From NCBI GenBank assembly GCA_903905685.1, contig CAIVHI010000287.1, positions 1 to 9,531 on the forward strand: a DNA stretch of 9,531 nt. Direction: 5' to 3'. This DNA comes from an uncultured Bacteroidota bacterium (GTDB lineage Bacteria; Bacteroidota; Bacteroidia; Chitinophagales; Chitinophagaceae). A program made the translations under genes and the position numbers. How positions within the stretch are numbered: position 1 is the stretch's first letter; the number at the start of each line of letters is the position of its first letter. This document shows positions 1 through 6,669 of this stretch, piece after piece. A model generated the notes under the pieces. That model did not search any database and had not been told where the DNA came from. It saw nothing but the letters and a program-made list of their open reading frames with translations.

Positions 1-363
1 ACCGGCGAAGATGCGGAAAAGTTCTATTTCCGTTTATTGGATGAAGATGGCGCCTATAAGAAAATGGCGGAGTCTTTTGCGTCTGTAGGCAGTTCCCGGC
101 AGCTGGTACTGTATTTCCAAAAAATGTATGATGCCGACAAAGAGACGCTGTTGAACGCGCTGATACGCAGACATCATTCGTTGGACTGGTGGCGGATGTA
201 TCCTACCGGCACCGAAGAGGCCACGCTTTTCAAGCTCCTCACTACCACCTACACAAAGGCGGCCCTTCTCGTCATGGCCGATAGGATTCAGCGGGAGCGC
301 AGTTTTTACGGCTTCAATGGCTTTTTGGAGAAATTGAAGGACTGGCTGGGGGTAAAGAAATGA
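1..363 (+). CDS. 3' end of an unrecognised gene (5' truncated by window edge)
   Basis: The reading frame is open from base 1 (Thr-Gly-Glu-Asp...) to a TGA at 361-363, so about 120 residues of the C-terminus are present and the true start lies outside the window. A TTG at 37 is only an internal leucine codon. The visible protein is hydrophilic and probably mostly helical, rich in Lys, Arg, Phe, Tyr and Leu. It contains a Trp-Trp pair in the stretch LDWWRMYPTG and ends in a basic tail, LKDWLGVKK. I see no membrane segment, signal peptide, nucleotide-binding motif or Cys cluster, and I do not recognise the family. The gene runs in the same direction as the kinase pair downstream. However, 98 bp and a separate -7 element lie between them, so cotranscription is not required. 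Confidence 0.7.
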   Translation, partial: TGEDAEKFYFRLLDEDGAYKKMAESFASVGSSRQLVLYFQKMYDADKETLLNALIRRHHSLDWWRMYPTGTEEATLFKLLTTTYTKAALLVMADRIQRERSFYGFNGFLEKLKDWLGVKK

Positions 364-372
364 TTTTTATGA

Positions 373-392
373 CATTATGAATCGTTATAATG
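373..392. repeat. AT-rich inverted repeat upstream of the zeta-kinase module
   Basis: CATTATGA (373-380) and TTATAATG (385-392) can pair over 8 positions, including one G-T wobble, with a 4-base ATCG loop. It lies between the stop of the first gene and the -7 element of the next unit. A run of A, not T, follows it on the plus strand, so it does not look like an intrinsic terminator. It could be a protein-binding dyad controlling the downstream pair, but AT-rich DNA gives such repeats easily. Confidence 0.3.
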
Positions 393-431
393 GTATAAAA
401 AAAAACGGCGCGATTTTCGGGTGGTTTTCCC

Positions 432-439
432 TAACTTTG
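432..439 (+). promoter_or_regulatory. Bacteroidota -7 element for the zeta-kinase module
   Basis: TAACTTTG matches the Bacteroidota -7 consensus TAnnTTTG exactly. It ends 22 bases before the ATG at 462, predicting transcription start near 445 and a leader of about 15-20 bases. I see no good -33 TTG at the usual distance, so this rests on the -7 element and its position. Confidence 0.5.
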
Positions 440-461
440 ATATACTCAAATTTAGACGACG

Positions 462-776
462 ATGGGCAAGGTGGACGTTCGCCATAAGGGCGAGAAAAAG
501 AAGGCTTCGCGAGTAGCCGTTGAGCCGGGTTCGGCAAATAAAGCGGTTAATCGCCGGGTGGCCGGCAAGGACGGCGCATACCTCACCAAACGGATTCTGT
601 TGAAGGCCGTGCGCGATGGGTTTAAAGCCGCCGCAGAAAACGCAATGGCCGCACAGGGGTATGTTGTGGTCGGGAATTCCGATTTCGTTTACAAGCTCTT
701 TGCCGACGGTAGCAAAGAGGTTATAAAGGCCATCCCACGGATAGAGCGACCCAAACACATCATCCTCAAACCCTGA
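462..776 (+). CDS. Small basic protein, putative antitoxin of a zeta-toxin-like pair
   Basis: This 104-residue protein has its stop (774-776) 6 bp before the kinase start, so the two are almost certainly cotranscribed. The N-terminal 50 residues are very rich in Lys, Arg and Ala (GEKKK at 10-14, RR at 31-32). The C-terminal half (about 45-92) looks like a compact alpha-beta fold: a helix VRDGFKAAAENAMAAQGY, then strands VVVGNSDFVYKLFADG, then a closing KAIPRIERP. I count 23 Lys+Arg against 10 Asp+Glu, so it is strongly basic. There is no signal peptide or membrane segment. Small genes in this position in front of zeta-like kinases are plausible antitoxins, and that role is inferred from context and size only. 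It does not resemble the classical all-helical epsilon antitoxin. It could instead be a nucleic-acid-binding accessory protein. The ATG at 462 is chosen because it follows the -7 element closely. Confidence 0.7.
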   Translation: MGKVDVRHKGEKKKASRVAVEPGSANKAVNRRVAGKDGAYLTKRILLKAVRDGFKAAAENAMAAQGYVVVGNSDFVYKLFADGSKEVIKAIPRIERPKHIILKP

Positions 777-782
777 TGTATT

Positions 783-1547
783 ATGAAGAGATTCAGGGTG
801 TTTGCCGGGCCGAATGGTTCCGGGAAGTCGACCATTATCAATGGGGTGCGTCAAACGATCGTCGATGGGCGCGTATTGGACTTCGGGGTATATGTGAATG
901 CCGACGAAATTGCCGTTAGGCTGGCATCGGGCGATTTTTCGTTTCGGCCGTACCGGCTTGGAGACGTTACAATTGCCCAATTGGAGCAGTTCGGACGGGA
1001 GTCCGGACTTTTCAGGGGCGGGTTCAACGAGGCGGCTTTGAACGATGCCATCGGGCTGAACAACAATGCCGTTGCGATGCACCAACCGGAATGGAAGGAA
1101 GTGGTTGCGCAATTGTTCTCCAACTTCGTTATTGACAGCCTGTTGAGTTCGGGAAAAAAATGTTCCATGGAGACCGTGTTTTCCCATGCGGGAAAAGTCG
1201 CGCTCATGCGGAAAGCCAAAGCATTGGGCTATAAAGTGTACCTCTATTTTGTTGCTACAAATGATTCCGACATCAACATAGCAAGGGTTCGGTCGCGTGT
1301 GGCGGCAGGGGGGCACAACGTGCCCGAAGACCGCATCAGAGACCGTTATTTGCGGTCGTTGGGTTTGATGTATGATGCCGCGCAAGAAGCCTACCAAGCC
1401 TATTTCTTCGATAACTCGGGAGTGCAAGGCGAACATCAGTTGGTGGCACATTTCAAGATGGAAGGGAAGCGAAAGGTGTGGGATGCCGGAGACCCCGACA
1501 AACTGCCCGATTGGTTCATCAAATATTATGTCGAGAAGCAGGTTTGA
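783..1547 (+). CDS. Zeta-toxin-like P-loop kinase
   Basis: A 254-residue cytoplasmic P-loop protein. The Walker A motif GPNGSGKST spans residues 9-17, right at the N-terminus as in zeta toxins and related small kinases. An Asn-Ala-Asp-Glu stretch at 39-42 sits where zeta proteins carry the acidic substrate/catalytic residues. METVFSH (129-135) precedes KAKALGYKVYLYFVAT (144-159). RVRSRVAAGGHNVPEDRIRDRY (168-189) is the arginine-rich lid and GGH-x-VP signature common to bacterial zeta-like proteins. Classical zeta toxins phosphorylate UDP-N-acetylglucosamine and block wall synthesis. Other members of this broad family use different substrates, so the substrate here is unknown. The kinase follows a small gene by 6 bp, as in a toxin-antitoxin operon. 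No key motif is visibly broken, so an active enzyme is likely. The ATG at 783 leaves just eight residues before the P-loop. Confidence 0.85.
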   Translation: MKRFRVFAGPNGSGKSTIINGVRQTIVDGRVLDFGVYVNADEIAVRLASGDFSFRPYRLGDVTIAQLEQFGRESGLFRGGFNEAALNDAIGLNNNAVAMHQPEWKEVVAQLFSNFVIDSLLSSGKKCSMETVFSHAGKVALMRKAKALGYKVYLYFVATNDSDINIARVRSRVAAGGHNVPEDRIRDRYLRSLGLMYDAAQEAYQAYFFDNSGVQGEHQLVAHFKMEGKRKVWDAGDPDKLPDWFIKYYVEKQV

Positions 1548-1563
1548 TGGTTGGGCTATTATC

Positions 1564-1583
1564 AGCCGCCGAATTTGGTGGCT
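1564..1583 (+). terminator. Weak terminator-like hairpin after the kinase gene
   Basis: AGCCGCC (1564-1570) pairs with GGTGGCT (1577-1583), 7 bp with one G-T wobble, around the loop GAATTT. It begins 16 bases after the kinase stop. No T-run follows, so it is not a textbook intrinsic terminator. GGCT at 1554-1557 could also pair with AGCC at 1564-1567, giving an alternative fold. It may mark the 3' end of the kinase transcript. Confidence 0.25.
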
Positions 1584-1712
1584 AAAGCGGTTTGAAGTCG
1601 AAATTGAAGATTACGCTAATTTTCATGAATGACCCTGTGCGTGTTTTTGGGTCCATTCACTGTTTCCACGGTCAACCCCGATTGTACCTCCATCGGTCAC
1701 TTGATATTTTCC

Positions 1713-1726
1713 CGTTTGAACAAACG
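1713..1726. repeat. Short near-palindrome, possible operator upstream of mgtA
   Basis: CGTTTGAACAAACG is a dyad of two perfect 6-base arms around AA, matching its reverse complement at 12 of 14 positions. It includes a TTTG that could act as a -33 element. This is the kind of site a dimeric regulator binds, but no regulator gene is in the window. Confidence 0.3.
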
Positions 1727-1825
1727 TAGGCACAAATAGAAATGCTCAATCGCAGATTGGAAAGGCAATTTCAAATCCGTCCTCCAAAAAATTCACAAAA
1801 ACATCCATGCCACCCTTGGCGCAGT

Positions 1826-1843
1826 TTCCGTAAATTCACGGAA
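1826..1843. promoter_or_regulatory. Near-palindrome immediately upstream of the mgtA start codon
   Basis: TTCCGTAAATTCACGGAA matches its own reverse complement at 16 of 18 positions. It consists of 6-base arms TTCCGT and ACGGAA around AAATTC, and it ends 4 bases before the ATG at 1848. In RNA it would be a 6-bp hairpin covering the ribosome landing area. In DNA it could be an operator. Either would suit regulation of magnesium import, but the function is inference. Confidence 0.4.
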
Positions 1844-1847
1844 TCAT

Positions 1848-4340
1848 ATGGATCGTTCTTTTTCGGGGGTGGAGTTGCCGCAATTGATTGCGGAATTGCG
1901 CACGGGCGCAACGGGATTGACGGCCGCTCGGGCCGCCGAATTGCTCGACGAGCAAAAACATGCCCTTAAAACGCCACCCCGCTGGCGCCGCAACCTGAAG
2001 TTGCTGCTGCGCCAATACACCAATCCGCTGGTACTGCTGCTGGTGGGCGCGGTGGTGGTGTCGGCAATTCTGGGGCAGACCACCGACGTACTCATCATTG
2101 GCTCCATACTGCTGGCTACCGGACTCTTGGGCTTTTGGCAGGAGTTGGGTGCCGATCGCGCTGTGGAAAAACTGCAGCAACTGCTCCAACTCACTTGCCG
2201 GGTGCTGCGCGACGGTACCGAAATGGAGGTTCCCGCCAATGAAGCCGTGCCCGGCGACATCATCCTGTTTGCCGCAGGCGACATCATCCCGGCCGATTGC
2301 AGGGTATTGGAAACCAACGAGATGCACGTGAATGAGAGCGCCATGACGGGTGAGTCTTTCCCGGTTGAAAAGTTTGCCGGTATCATTCCCGACGACAGCG
2401 CGACAACTGAGAAGACCAACTGCCTCTGGAAGGGCTCCAGCATAGTTACGGGCACCGGCAGGGCGGTTGTGGTCCATACCGGCCTCGACACTATGTTTGG
2501 CGAAATGGCCCAGAGCCTGTCCCACTCCGAAGAGTCGGCGTTCGAGAAGGGTATCCGCAAGTTTGGCTACTTCCTCATGCAGGTCACGCTGTTTTTGTGC
2601 GTTTTCATCCTTTGCGTCAACATCTATTTCCACAAGCCGCTGTTCGATTCCCTGCTGTTTTCATTGGCCATAGCCGTAGGCATGGCACCCGAACTGTTGC
2701 CGGCTATCATGACTTTCGCCATGTCGGTAGGTGCCAAGAACATGCTGGCCAAGAAGGTGATTGTGAAGAAGTTGTCGTCCATATTCAACTTCGGTGAGGT
2801 GAGCATCCTGTGCACCGACAAAACGGGCACCATCACCCAAGGCATTATTCAGGTTGATGTGATTGTGGATGCTGCAAATCAGCCATCAGATAAGGCCAAG
2901 CTGTATGCGTGCATCAATTCGGTGTTCCAAAACGGATTCGGCAATCCCATAGACGATGCCATGCGCAAAATACCTGCCGACCTCACCGGCTGCGGCAAGG
3001 TGGATGAGATACCCTACGACTTCATCCGCAAACGCCTCAGCATCGTATTCAAAAAGGGCGAAGACCGATTCATGACCACCAAGGGTGCAGTCAACTCCAT
3101 CTTGGATATCTGCACGATGGTGGAATATGCCGATGGTAGGGTGTTGCCTATGGCCCAGTGCCTAGCCCAAATCCTGAAAACCTACGAAACCTACTGCAAC
3201 AGCGGCCTCCGCGCCATTGCCGTTGCCGGCAAGCAGGTGCAGTCGGATTCCGTGACCCATGCCGATGAAAAGGAACTGGTTTTCCTCGGCCTTGTATTAC
3301 TGCAAGACCCCTTGAAAGCCAATATCGGAGATGCACTCGATAAGTTGCGCGGACTGAATGTGGGGGTGAAAATCATCACCGGCGACAACCGCTTTATCGC
3401 CGCCTACACCGCCAACCAAATCGGCATCGATGTGCCCAATATCCTGACGGGTGGCGAGATGAACAAGATGCTCCCCGAGGCGCTAATGGTAAAGGCCCGC
3501 ACCACCGACGTATTTGCCGAGGTGGAGCCCAGCCAGAAGGAACAAATCATCAAAGCGCTCCAGAAATCGGGCTCGGTAGTAGCCTATATGGGCGATGGAA
3601 TCAACGATGTAGCCGCCATTCATGCCGCCGATGTGGGTATCTCCATCGACAACGCTGTAGACGTAGCTAAGCAGGCTGCCGACTTCGTGCTCCTCGAAAA
3701 CGACCTTTCGGTACTGGCCGACGGCATTTACGAAGGGCGCAAGACGTTCCTCAACACCCTCAAATACATCTTCATCAATACCGGTGCCACCTTCGGAAAT
3801 ATGTTCAGCGTCGCCGGGTCGTCGTTGCTGTTGCCGTTCCTCCCCATGTTGCCCAAGCAAATCCTCCTCACCAATTTCATCACCGATTTTCCGTTCATGG
3901 CCGTTGCGTCCGACAATGTGGACGAAGAAGGCTTGAAAGTGCCGGGCAAGTGGGATTTGAAGTTCATCCGCAAATTCATGGTCATCTTCGGCCTGCACAG
4001 TTCCATCTTCGATTTTGCCACCTTCTTCTTCCAGCGCAACTACCTGCATTTGGAGCCCACGGCCTTTCAAACCGGTTGGTTTGTGGAGTCGTGCATCACG
4101 CAGCTCATCATCCTGTTCATCATCCGTACCCGCAAGCCCTTCTTCCGCAGTAGGCCGGGCAAGTGGTTGATGATAATCAGTGCCATTGCGGCGGCGGTGG
4201 TGGTCTCGCTGCCGTTCGTTCCTGCCGGGGCATGGTTTGGGTTGGTCATGGCCAATTCCGCCCAAATTTTGGGCATCACGGTCATTATCGTGGTGTATGC
4301 TTTGACTGCGGATTTATTGAAACGGTGGTCGTTCCGGTAG
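1848..4340 (+). CDS. mgtA: Magnesium-translocating P-type ATPase (MgtA type)
   Basis: An 830-residue inner-membrane pump that uses ATP hydrolysis to import Mg2+ (type IIIB P-type ATPase). In order: an N-terminal cation-ATPase domain (about 1-50); TM1 (60-76) and TM2 (80-98); the actuator domain with TGES at 167-170; TM3 (241-261); TM4 with PELLP at 281-285; and the phosphorylation loop DKTGT with Asp324 as the phosphoacceptor. The nucleotide-binding domain follows, with the hinge GDGIND at 582-587, and then a C-terminal membrane block from about 640. The sequence FGN (649-651) followed by LPFLPMLP and NFITD (676-680) is the MgtA hallmark. The Asn and Asp there are likely cation ligands, by analogy with Escherichia coli MgtA. 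The protein is somewhat shorter than the enterobacterial one (about 900 residues) but appears complete at both ends. The ATG at 1848 gives a normal N-terminus. A near-palindrome abuts the start, and a terminator follows the stop at 4374-4400. Other divalent cations remain possible substrates. Confidence 0.93.
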   Translation: MDRSFSGVELPQLIAELRTGATGLTAARAAELLDEQKHALKTPPRWRRNLKLLLRQYTNPLVLLLVGAVVVSAILGQTTDVLIIGSILLATGLLGFWQELGADRAVEKLQQLLQLTCRVLRDGTEMEVPANEAVPGDIILFAAGDIIPADCRVLETNEMHVNESAMTGESFPVEKFAGIIPDDSATTEKTNCLWKGSSIVTGTGRAVVVHTGLDTMFGEMAQSLSHSEESAFEKGIRKFGYFLMQVTLFLCVFILCVNIYFHKPLFDSLLFSLAIAVGMAPELLPAIMTFAMSVGAKNMLAKKVIVKKLSSIFNFGEVSILCTDKTGTITQGIIQVDVIVDAANQPSDKAKLYACINSVFQNGFGNPIDDAMRKIPADLTGCGKVDEIPYDFIRKRLSIVFKKGEDRFMTTKGAVNSILDICTMVEYADGRVLPMAQCLAQILKTYETYCNSGLRAIAVAGKQVQSDSVTHADEKELVFLGLVLLQDPLKANIGDALDKLRGLNVGVKIITGDNRFIAAYTANQIGIDVPNILTGGEMNKMLPEALMVKARTTDVFAEVEPSQKEQIIKALQKSGSVVAYMGDGINDVAAIHAADVGISIDNAVDVAKQAADFVLLENDLSVLADGIYEGRKTFLNTLKYIFINTGATFGNMFSVAGSSLLLPFLPMLPKQILLTNFITDFPFMAVASDNVDEEGLKVPGKWDLKFIRKFMVIFGLHSSIFDFATFFFQRNYLHLEPTAFQTGWFVESCITQLIILFIIRTRKPFFRSRPGKWLMIISAIAAAVVVSLPFVPAGAWFGLVMANSAQILGITVIIVVYALTADLLKRWSFR

Positions 4341-4349
4341 CGGTTGCAA

Positions 4350-5669
4350 TCAATCCTTATACATGAACCACTTGGCCAACTCTTTGTAGTTGGCCTTTTT
4401 GCCATACATGAGGATGCCTACGCGATAAATGCGCCCTGCCACCCAAACGGTGAGCATGAAGCCCGCTATGAGCAACGCCATAGACACGCCCAACTGCCAC
4501 ATGGGCACCCCGAATTGCAGCCGTATCATCATGGCTATGGGCGATGTAAACGGAATGATGGACAGCCAAACCGACAGCGCGCCATCGGGATTGGCAACTA
4601 TGACCGTTTGTGCCAGGGCGAAGGTGAAGATCAGGGGCAGCGTAATGGGCATGATGAATTGCTGGGTCTCGGTTTCACTATCCACTGCCGAACCTACCGC
4701 CGCAAATAGCGCGCTATACAGCAAGTAGCCGAACAGGAAGTAGAACAGGAAACAACCCACCGTGTAGGGGATATTCACATTGTTCAGCGTTCGCATCACC
4801 TCGCCCATTTCGTTGTCGCCACCGGCCGCCGCCTGTGCTGCGGGCATGGTGCCAGCGTTCATTTTCATTTCCTTGGCCTGGGTGGCGGCGCCAGAATGTT
4901 TCATGAGGAGTCCGCCACCAAAAGTGGAGATGGCCACCGTCAATCCAATCCACAAAATGAATTGTGTGAGACCCACCAACCCTACACCCAAAATCTTCCC
5001 CATCATGAGTTGGAAAGGTTTTACCGACGAGATGACCACTTCCACTATACGGCTTACTTTCTCTTCAATCACTCCACGCATCACTTGTACTCCGTAGAGT
5101 ATCAAACTCATATAAATGAGCATGGCAGCCACCATCCCAATTATGAAGGTCACACTGCCGTCTGCGTCCTTCTCGCCGGCATCGGTAAGTTGTTTCACCT
5201 CCATGTGCAAGGGCTTTTGCACATCTGCCATTACGGCCGAATCAATGTGGGCCTCGGCAAGCCGGTGTGCCTGCGCCACGGCATTAATGCGCTCTTCAAC
5301 CGTTTGAGACACGGTTAATGAGGCCTTTTTCTTGCCATAAAGCATGATGCCCTTTGTGCTTTGGGGTATATAGAGCAGGAAGTCGTTGTCGGACTTTGTA
5401 AACCCGGTCTTTACGTCCTCGTAGCTGCCGGATGCGTAAGCGAACTGGATGGTGGGTGTGTTGGCTAGCTTATCCTTGAACCAGCCACTTTCATCTACCA
5501 CGGCAATCAATTTTCTGTCGCCCATATTGGCTTGATTGGCAGCCAAGTAGCCGATTGCCCCAATCATCCCTACAAAAAGGATGGGGACGAGAAGCGTCAA
5601 GACGATGAATGACTTTTTCTTAACCCGGGATAAGTACTCCCGTTGAATGATGAGCAATATCTTGTTCAT
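4350..5669 (-). CDS. ABC transporter permease, ABC-2 / NatB-YhaP type
   Basis: A 439-residue integral membrane subunit of an ABC exporter. A short cytoplasmic N-terminus (MNKILLIIQREYLSRVKKKS) leads to TM1 (about 20-44). A large extracytoplasmic domain follows (about 45-172), as in Na+-exporter-type NatB permeases. Further hydrophobic segments lie near 172-195, 226-250, 302-326, 335-358 and 393-415. Between TM2 and TM3, EEKVSRIVEVVISS (202-215) is the conserved cytoplasmic coupling segment of ABC-2 permeases. An Ala/Met/Gly-rich loop (about 258-290) looks like a low-complexity insertion. The ATG at 5669 lies 3 bp after the stop of the ATPase gene, so the two form an operon. The substrate cannot be read from sequence; Na+ or a toxic compound is known for relatives. 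The 3' end contains the opposing mgtA terminator. Confidence 0.88.
   Translation of the reverse strand: MNKILLIIQREYLSRVKKKSFIVLTLLVPILFVGMIGAIGYLAANQANMGDRKLIAVVDESGWFKDKLANTPTIQFAYASGSYEDVKTGFTKSDNDFLLYIPQSTKGIMLYGKKKASLTVSQTVEERINAVAQAHRLAEAHIDSAVMADVQKPLHMEVKQLTDAGEKDADGSVTFIIGMVAAMLIYMSLILYGVQVMRGVIEEKVSRIVEVVISSVKPFQLMMGKILGVGLVGLTQFILWIGLTVAISTFGGGLLMKHSGAATQAKEMKMNAGTMPAAQAAAGGDNEMGEVMRTLNNVNIPYTVGCFLFYFLFGYLLYSALFAAVGSAVDSETETQQFIMPITLPLIFTFALAQTVIVANPDGALSVWLSIIPFTSPIAMMIRLQFGVPMWQLGVSMALLIAGFMLTVWVAGRIYRVGILMYGKKANYKELAKWFMYKD
4374..4400 (+). terminator. Intrinsic terminator for mgtA, lying inside the opposing permease gene
   Basis: GGCCAACT (4374-4381) and AGTTGGCC (4388-4395) form a perfect 8-bp, GC-rich stem with the 6-base loop CTTTGT, followed directly by TTTTT (4396-4400). 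This is a textbook plus-strand intrinsic terminator, starting 33 bases after the mgtA stop. It lies within codons 424-432 of the convergent permease gene. On the minus strand no T-run follows the stem, so it should act only on plus-strand transcripts. Confidence 0.75.
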
Positions 5670-5672
5670 GGC

Positions 5673-6578
5673 TTAGTTGGATTTGCTGACGGTTTGGATG
5701 AAGATTTCGTTCATGGTGGGCACTACTTCTTCCATGCGCATTATGGATACTTTAGGAAGCAGGTAGCCCAACACGTCGTTGGTGGTGAATTCGGGTTTGA
5801 TTTTCAACGTCAGTTTGCCAATACCGTCATTTTCGGCATTCGCAACCGTGTTGAAGGGCGCATCGCTATCGGGTGTGGGCAGGTTGCCGGTGAAGTCTAC
5901 CGCAAAGGTGTTGTCGCGGTATCGGTTCCTAATGTCTTTCACCTTGCCTTCCAATATTTTGTGCGATTTGTTGAGCAATGCGATACTGTCGCACAGCTCT
6001 TCAACCGACTCCATCCTGTGTGTCGAGAAGATGATGGTGGTGCCTTGGCGGTTAAGCTCCAGAATCTCGTTCTTGATGAGCTCCGCATTCACGGGGTCGA
6101 AGCCCGAAAAGGGTTCGTCCAATATCAGCAGTTCGGGCTGGTGGATGACGGTGGCCACGAATTGTGCCTTCTGCTGCATGCCCTTAGAGAGGTCCTCTAT
6201 TCTCTTGTTCCACCAGGCCTGTATTTCCAGCCGCTCAAACCAATAGCGGGCGCGCTTGCGGGCCTCGTCGGCCGAAAGTCCTTTCAGTCGCGCCAGGTAG
6301 AGTATCTGCTCGCCTATTTCCATCTTTTTGTACAGTCCGCGCTCCTCGGGCAGGTAGCCTATTTTGCCGATGTGGTGGGAATGGAGCCGCTCTCCATTGA
6401 TGAGCACTTCGCCCGAGTCGGGCGCGGTAATCTGGTTGATGATGCGGATGAGGGAGGTCTTCCCGGCACCATTGGGGCCGAGCAGCCCGAACACCGTGCC
6501 GCCCGCAACTTCTATACTCACGTCGTCCAGCGCCCGCTGGCCGGCGTATTGCTTCACAATATTCCGTATGCTTATCAT
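5673..6578 (-). CDS. ABC transporter ATP-binding protein, NatA/YhaQ type
   Basis: A 301-residue cytoplasmic ATPase that powers the permease encoded 3 bp downstream. Visible motifs are Walker A GPNGAGKTS (34-42), a segment GYLPEERGLY (74-83) following the Q-loop region and typical of the NatA/YhaQ group, the signature LSKGMQQK (130-137), Walker B LLILDEP (150-156) with the D-loop GFDP (159-162), and the switch His187 in FSTHRME. About 80 residues after the ATPase core (from about 220) form the C-terminal accessory domain usual in this group. The ATG at 6578 gives the standard start a few residues before the first strand. The gene is divergent from gldC across a 91 bp gap. No exact minus-strand TAnnTTTG is present; TTACTTTG (rc of 6598-6605), one mismatch from consensus, is the nearest. 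Confidence 0.9.
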   Translation of the reverse strand: MISIRNIVKQYAGQRALDDVSIEVAGGTVFGLLGPNGAGKTSLIRIINQITAPDSGEVLINGERLHSHHIGKIGYLPEERGLYKKMEIGEQILYLARLKGLSADEARKRARYWFERLEIQAWWNKRIEDLSKGMQQKAQFVATVIHQPELLILDEPFSGFDPVNAELIKNEILELNRQGTTIIFSTHRMESVEELCDSIALLNKSHKILEGKVKDIRNRYRDNTFAVDFTGNLPTPDSDAPFNTVANAENDGIGKLTLKIKPEFTTNDVLGYLLPKVSIMRMEEVVPTMNEIFIQTVSKSN

Positions 6579-6654
6579 AAAATGGAAATATCCATCAAAG
6601 TAAATAAAAATTGCACTATTGGCGAAATTTTTTCTACAACATCCTGCAAATGCC

Positions 6655-6662
6655 TAATTTTG
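6655..6662 (+). promoter_or_regulatory. -7 element for gldC, predicting a near-leaderless transcript
   Basis: TAATTTTG matches TAnnTTTG exactly. A TTTC at 6631-6634, one base off TTTG, lies 20 bases upstream as a possible -33. The element ends 7 bases before the gldC ATG (6670), so transcription would start at or within a few bases of the start codon. Confidence 0.45.
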
Positions 6663-6669
6663 AAGCCTC

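Larger units (their letters stand above)
1548..1847. other. 300 bp gene-free region between the kinase and mgtA, rich in short dyads
   Basis: I find no convincing gene here; the short open frames have no start context and no recognisable protein features. Several inverted repeats are visible. They are a 7-bp hairpin just past the kinase (1564-1583), a bulged 8-bp stem AATGACCC/GGGTCcATT around a 13-base loop (1628-1657), CCGAT/ATCGG (1678-1696), CGTTTG-AA-CAAACG (1713-1726) and TTCCGT/ACGGAA (1826-1843). No exact TAnnTTTG element is present on the plus strand. The best I can offer for an mgtA promoter is TTTG at 1715-1718 and, 18 bases on, a poor TAGAAATG at 1737-1744. Confidence 0.5.

Noticed and set aside
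375..1451. Long antisense open frame (358 codons) covering the small protein and the kinase
   Set aside because: It runs opposite to two genes with clear protein motifs. Its translation has scattered Cys, His and Pro with no domain, and it is explained by codon bias in the real genes.
1742..1969. Small open frame (75 codons) crossing the mgtA start
   Set aside because: It overlaps the mgtA N-terminal domain in another frame, and its product is an Arg/Gly-rich shadow. A leader peptide is conceivable but nothing supports it.
1836..2633. Overlapping antisense open frames opposite the start of mgtA
   Set aside because: The mgtA frame has the actuator motif and membrane segments throughout. The opposite translations are low-complexity shadows.
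3483..4265. Antisense open frame (260 codons) opposite the mgtA C-terminal half
   Set aside because: The hinge motif and membrane block of mgtA occupy this region. The antisense product is an unlikely run of Glu, Gly and His.
5673..6578. ABC ATPase as GldA of the gliding machinery, given the neighbouring gldC
   Set aside because: The GYLPEERGLY segment, the C-terminal extension and the partner permease with a large extracytoplasmic domain point to the NatA/YhaQ group, not GldA/GldF/GldG.
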